Origin: Erythrobacter sp.
GTDB taxonomy: Bacteria > Pseudomonadota > Alphaproteobacteria > Sphingomonadales > Sphingomonadaceae
Reading direction: 5' to 3'
Assembly: GCA_025698865.1 (NCBI GenBank)
Contig: JAILWQ010000001.1
Location: 983,940-1,047,939 of the forward strand
Length of the DNA: 64,000 bases
Translations under genes and position numbers: made by a program
In this document: piece after piece, positions 61,462 through 64,000 of the stretch
Numbering within the stretch: position 1 is the first letter of the stretch
How the letters are laid out: the number at the start of each line of letters is the position of its first letter
Notes under the pieces: model-generated
Told to the model about the DNA's origin: nothing
The model's database searches: none
What the model saw: only the letters and a program-made list of their open reading frames with translations

Positions 61462-63171
61462 GTGACCACCGCGTTATCGGCGCACTTCTCGGCCGCCGAG
61501 CTTGAACAAACCGCCGCGATCGGCCGCATCGAGCACGCCCAAGACCTTAAGATCCGCGCCGCGCCCCGCATGGCCAAGGGGACCATCGGCTACGCTACGC
61601 GCGAAGGGGTCGAGACCGAGGAACACATGCTGGACCTGGAACGCCGGGGGCGTCGGCAGTTCGCTCCGCTACTTGGCCGCATCCACGCCGCCCGCACCAT
61701 CGCCGCAGCCGAGCTTGCCGCCACCGACCATGGCCACGCCTGGACCGACAGCCAGCGCGAGGCGACCCGGGGCCTGCTGCTCTCCCCCGCATCTGTTACC
61801 GCCATCCAGGGCCACGCCGGGACCGCCAAGACCACCACCGTCATCGCCACCTATGCCCGCGCAGCCCGCGAGCAGGGGCTGACCGTCCGAGCACTCGCAC
61901 CCACCGCCACCGCCGCCGAGCTGCTCGGCCAGGCGATCGACGCCGAACCGCTCACCGTTGCCCGCATGCTGCTGGGGCAAGCGGGCGATATCGAGCGCGG
62001 GCGCGAGGCCTGGATCGTGGACGAGGCTTCCATGCTCTCCGCCCGCGACAGCGAGGCGCTGCTCTCCCAGGCCCGCGAAGCCGACGCCCGCGTGATCCTC
62101 GTGGGCGACGTGCGCCAGCTTGGCAGCGTCGAAGCGGGCCGCGCGTTCGGCCAGCTCCAGGAACACGGCATGGGCACCCACGTCCTCGACCAGATCGTGC
62201 GCCAGACCAACACCCACACAAGGGAGGCGGTCGAAGCCATCCTGGCAGGCGAGGCCGCGCGCGCGTTCGAGGCGATCGACCGGGGCGGTGGGCGGATCGT
62301 CGACCAGGAGGACGACGCCCTGCGCTATGCCGCCATCGCGCGGGACTACGCGCGCCTATCGCCCGCAGATCGCGAGCGGACCCTCGTGCTCGACCCGACC
62401 CGCGAAGGTCGCCAGCGGCTCACCGACGCCATCCGCGCCGAGCTGGTCCGTGACGGCACGCTGGGGGCCGAAGCCATTGTCGCCACCACGCTGGAACCGC
62501 TCGGCCTGACCCGTGCCGAGGCGTCCGACGCCGCCAGCTACGCCCCCGGCCAGATCGTCACGTTCCGGCGCGGCAGTCGCGAACAGCGGCTGAGCCGGGG
62601 ACGCGCCTACCGGGTGGAGAGCATCGACGCCGACATGGGCACGGTCTCGCTCGCCACGCCGCAGGGCAAGTCCGTCGCCTGGTCGCCCGCGCGATGGGGC
62701 GGCGATCAGGCCGAGGCGTTCGTCGAGGTCGAGCAGGAGCTGCGCACCGGGGACAGGATACAGTTCACCCGCAACAACCGCCGCGCGGGGCGGTTGAACG
62801 GCCACACCGCCAGCGTCGTCGGGATCGATCCGCAGCGCAGCGGCATCATCATCGAGCGCGAGGACGGCAAGCAGGAGACGCTCGACCTGTCACGCCTCGC
62901 CGATCGGCATATCCGGCCAGGATGGGTCCGCACCATCCACTCCGCCCAAGGCGCGACCGCCGACAGGGTGATGGCCCATCTGGAGAGCTTCCGCGCCAAT
63001 ACCGTCGATGCGCCTGCGGTCTATGTCGCCATATCCCGCGCCAGGGATGCGGTCGCGCTCTACACCGATAGCCGCGCCAGCCTCACCGAAGCGCTCGGCC
63101 TACGCGATGGGGCGCAGATCGGAGCGATCGATGAAGTGAGGCAGGAGATGGCGGTGGCGTTTGCAACGTGA
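61462..63171 (+). pseudogene. 5'-truncated MobF/TrwC-type conjugative relaxase (helicase part)
   Basis: The frame (GTG start at 61462, likely not native) gives 569 residues that match the helicase half of TraI/TrwC relaxases: RIEHAQDLKIRAAPRMAKGT, DSQREATRGLLLSPASVTAI, Walker A-like AIQGHAGTAKTTTVIATYAR, VRALAPTATAAELLGQAIDA, Walker B WIVDEASMLSARDSEALLSQ, VILVGDVRQLGSVEAGRAFG and the C-terminal helicase boxes GWVRTIHSAQGATADRVMAH and AVYVAISRARDAVALYT. The Tyr-bearing N-terminal relaxase domain is absent; upstream sequence is unrelated. In Walker A the residue before Lys is Ala (GTAKT) instead of Gly. It is convergent with the immunity-like gene, five bases apart. Confidence 0.85.
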
Positions 63172-63175
63172 AGTA

Positions 63176-63361
63176 TCAGCCAATCTGCTGCGCAATTGTT
63201 CGAGCGATTGAGGGTTCGTCAACCTCCACTTGGCGCAAAATTTCAGCCAAGCGAGATCGGTCACCATTCTTGACCGCCTCGTCGAATGCCGGGAGTAGCC
63301 CGCAAACGAACAAACGCTCGTTCACTGTCATACCCTTTAGCTTGTCATTATCTTCGCTCAT
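63176..63361 (-). CDS. Candidate immunity protein downstream of RHS toxin module
   Basis: A 61-residue helical, acidic protein (MSEDNDKLKGMTVNERLFVC, GLLPAFDEAVKNGDRSRLAE, ILRQVEVDEPSIARTIAQQI). Start at 63361 overlaps the toxin-module end (63348) by 14 bases and has GAGAG nine bases upstream; an upstream in-frame ATG at 63379 is the alternative. Short, acidic, immediately downstream of the toxin gene and overlapping: the usual pattern of contact-dependent and RHS immunity genes. Its composition resembles small helical immunity proteins, but no family is recognised. Confidence 0.55.
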   Translation of the reverse strand: MSEDNDKLKGMTVNERLFVCGLLPAFDEAVKNGDRSRLAEILRQVEVDEPSIARTIAQQIG

Positions 63362-63917
63362 CGAATGGCTCTCGATCAATTACCTGTATCTGCTCGGTCG
63401 GATTTGGGACGAGAATTTCAGGTGCTCCTCCACGGTTGCCGTCAAGCGGCAAGGCCGGGCGGATTTTTATACCCGATGAATCAACAAGTCTTCCAGTTGT
63501 CAGATTCTCAGCCGTGTTTCCATCGGGTAAGCCGAGATTGTCTCGCGCATCAGGTAGGCTGCGCGGGTCAATAGGAGTCCAAGAATGTCCATTTGGCCCG
63601 CTATTACCACCCCAAACTCTGTAGACAGTCACACCCTCGTGTCGCTTTTCTACGTCAGTTTGTGTGACCGGAACTGGCAAGCTTCGATCGCGAGAATCTG
63701 AGTTTGAACCGGTGACAGCATTATAAACTGCAACACCGGCGTTCCAAACCGCCGCAGCAGCCTCTGCGACGATGACAGTTCCTACATGCGTGTTTTCTAA
63801 CGTAACCGTGCAGCTGTCATTATCACAGCTTGTAGACTGTAAGCCCGTAGGGTCACGTTGGTTCACGGGATCATTTGCGACAACTGATCCGCTTGATGCG
63901 GTTCCGTCATAGGACGG
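63348..63917 (-). pseudogene. Orphan RHS C-terminal toxin module (5' part lost)
   Basis: The open frame starts after a stop at 63918-63920 and encodes about 189 residues. It opens SYDGTASSGSVVANDPVNQR and then NQRDPTGLQ, the D-P-x-G-L junction that ends RHS core domains and starts variable toxin tips. The tip includes two short membrane-like or disordered regions (VIVAEAAAAVWNAGVAVYNA) and a toxin-like domain: VTVYRVWGGNSGPNGHSWTP, IDPRSLPDARDNLGLPDGNT, IKIRPALPLDGNRGGAPEI. The pattern YRV(W/Y)GG…GHSWTPxDP…ALPLDGNxGG is familiar from RHS tips but I cannot name its activity. No methionine start belongs to it, so it is either a decayed RHS end or a cassette waiting for recombination into an RHS gene. 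Confidence 0.7.
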
Positions 63918-64000
63918 CTAATTTCTTGAGGCGGTGCAGCGGTTTACGCGCACGCGCGAGGGGCGCAGATCATGTCCGGGGCGGATTTGCCCTTGAGGCG

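Larger units (their letters stand above)
48131..64000. mobile_element. Degenerate conjugative / integrative element (edges uncertain)
   Basis: From the end of acsA onward the content is almost entirely mobile-element type: fragments of two relaxases, a truncated phage-type integrase, restriction gene fragments, a complete-looking VirB operon and RHS remnants. The left edge lies between 48052 and 48131; the right edge is outside the window. The last 80 bases (63921-64000) have no recognisable gene. No att site or tRNA was found at the left edge, so insertion mechanism is unknown. Confidence 0.7.

Noticed and set aside
1..64000. CRISPR array
   Set aside because: No regularly spaced 25-40 base repeats anywhere; the virB10 tandem repeat is coding and has no spacers.

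Overview
The window is chromosomal DNA of a high-GC alphaproteobacterium, most likely a sphingomonad of the Erythrobacteraceae type. Supporting signs are the density of TonB-dependent receptors, GTG starts, GC-rich codon use and the mix of family members (TldD, DUF924, NDUFS6-like zinc finger, beta-propeller phytase next to a TonB receptor). This placement is an inference; no rRNA or marker gene is present.

Layout. 1-15.1 kb is ordinary core genome: ribonucleotide reductase alpha (nrdA), an alpha/beta hydrolase, a TraB/GumN-like protein, L-aspartate oxidase (nadB), an ABC ATPase, a small zinc-finger protein, tldD, DUF924, endonuclease III, glyoxalase I, a frameshifted second HhH DNA glycosylase and a quinone-oxidoreductase-like dehydrogenase. 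15.2-24.1 kb is a five-gene minus-strand operon of secreted DUF11-type proteins, including a 1714-residue protein with a probable outer-membrane barrel; I know of no assigned function for this set. 24.3-34.9 kb looks like an organophosphate-scavenging region: a PhoD-like phosphatase coupled to a TonB receptor, divergent from a second TonB receptor coupled to a beta-propeller phytase, then a beta-propeller/PHP metallohydrolase. 35.0-39.6 kb is a TonB siderophore-receptor operon (receptor, DUF3649, PepSY, DUF3325) behind a good Fur-box candidate.

39.6-42.0 kb is a visibly lower-GC insertion holding one unrecognised HExxH protein. 42.0-48.05 kb is an ethanol-to-acetyl-CoA module: a GAF-FIS regulator without an AAA+ domain, aldehyde dehydrogenase, zinc alcohol dehydrogenase, and one reading frame that fuses DUF779 to acetyl-CoA synthetase. 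A perfect TGTCTC-N6-GAGACA inverted repeat lies between regulator and structural genes.

48.1-64 kb is a decayed mobile element: a broken MobQ/TraA-type relaxase, a head-to-tail mosaic of three truncated genes (P4-type integrase, type I HsdS, DUF262/HNH nuclease), a tightly overlapped VirB type IV secretion operon (virB3-4-6-8-9-10-11-2) without visible coupling protein or intact relaxase, a small secreted YD-repeat protein, a 5'-truncated MobF-type helicase/relaxase fragment, and an orphan RHS C-terminal toxin module with a small overlapping downstream gene that is a candidate immunity gene.

The strongest candidates for undescribed biology are the DUF11 outer-membrane operon, the DUF779-acetyl-CoA synthetase fusion, and the orphan RHS toxin/immunity cassette.
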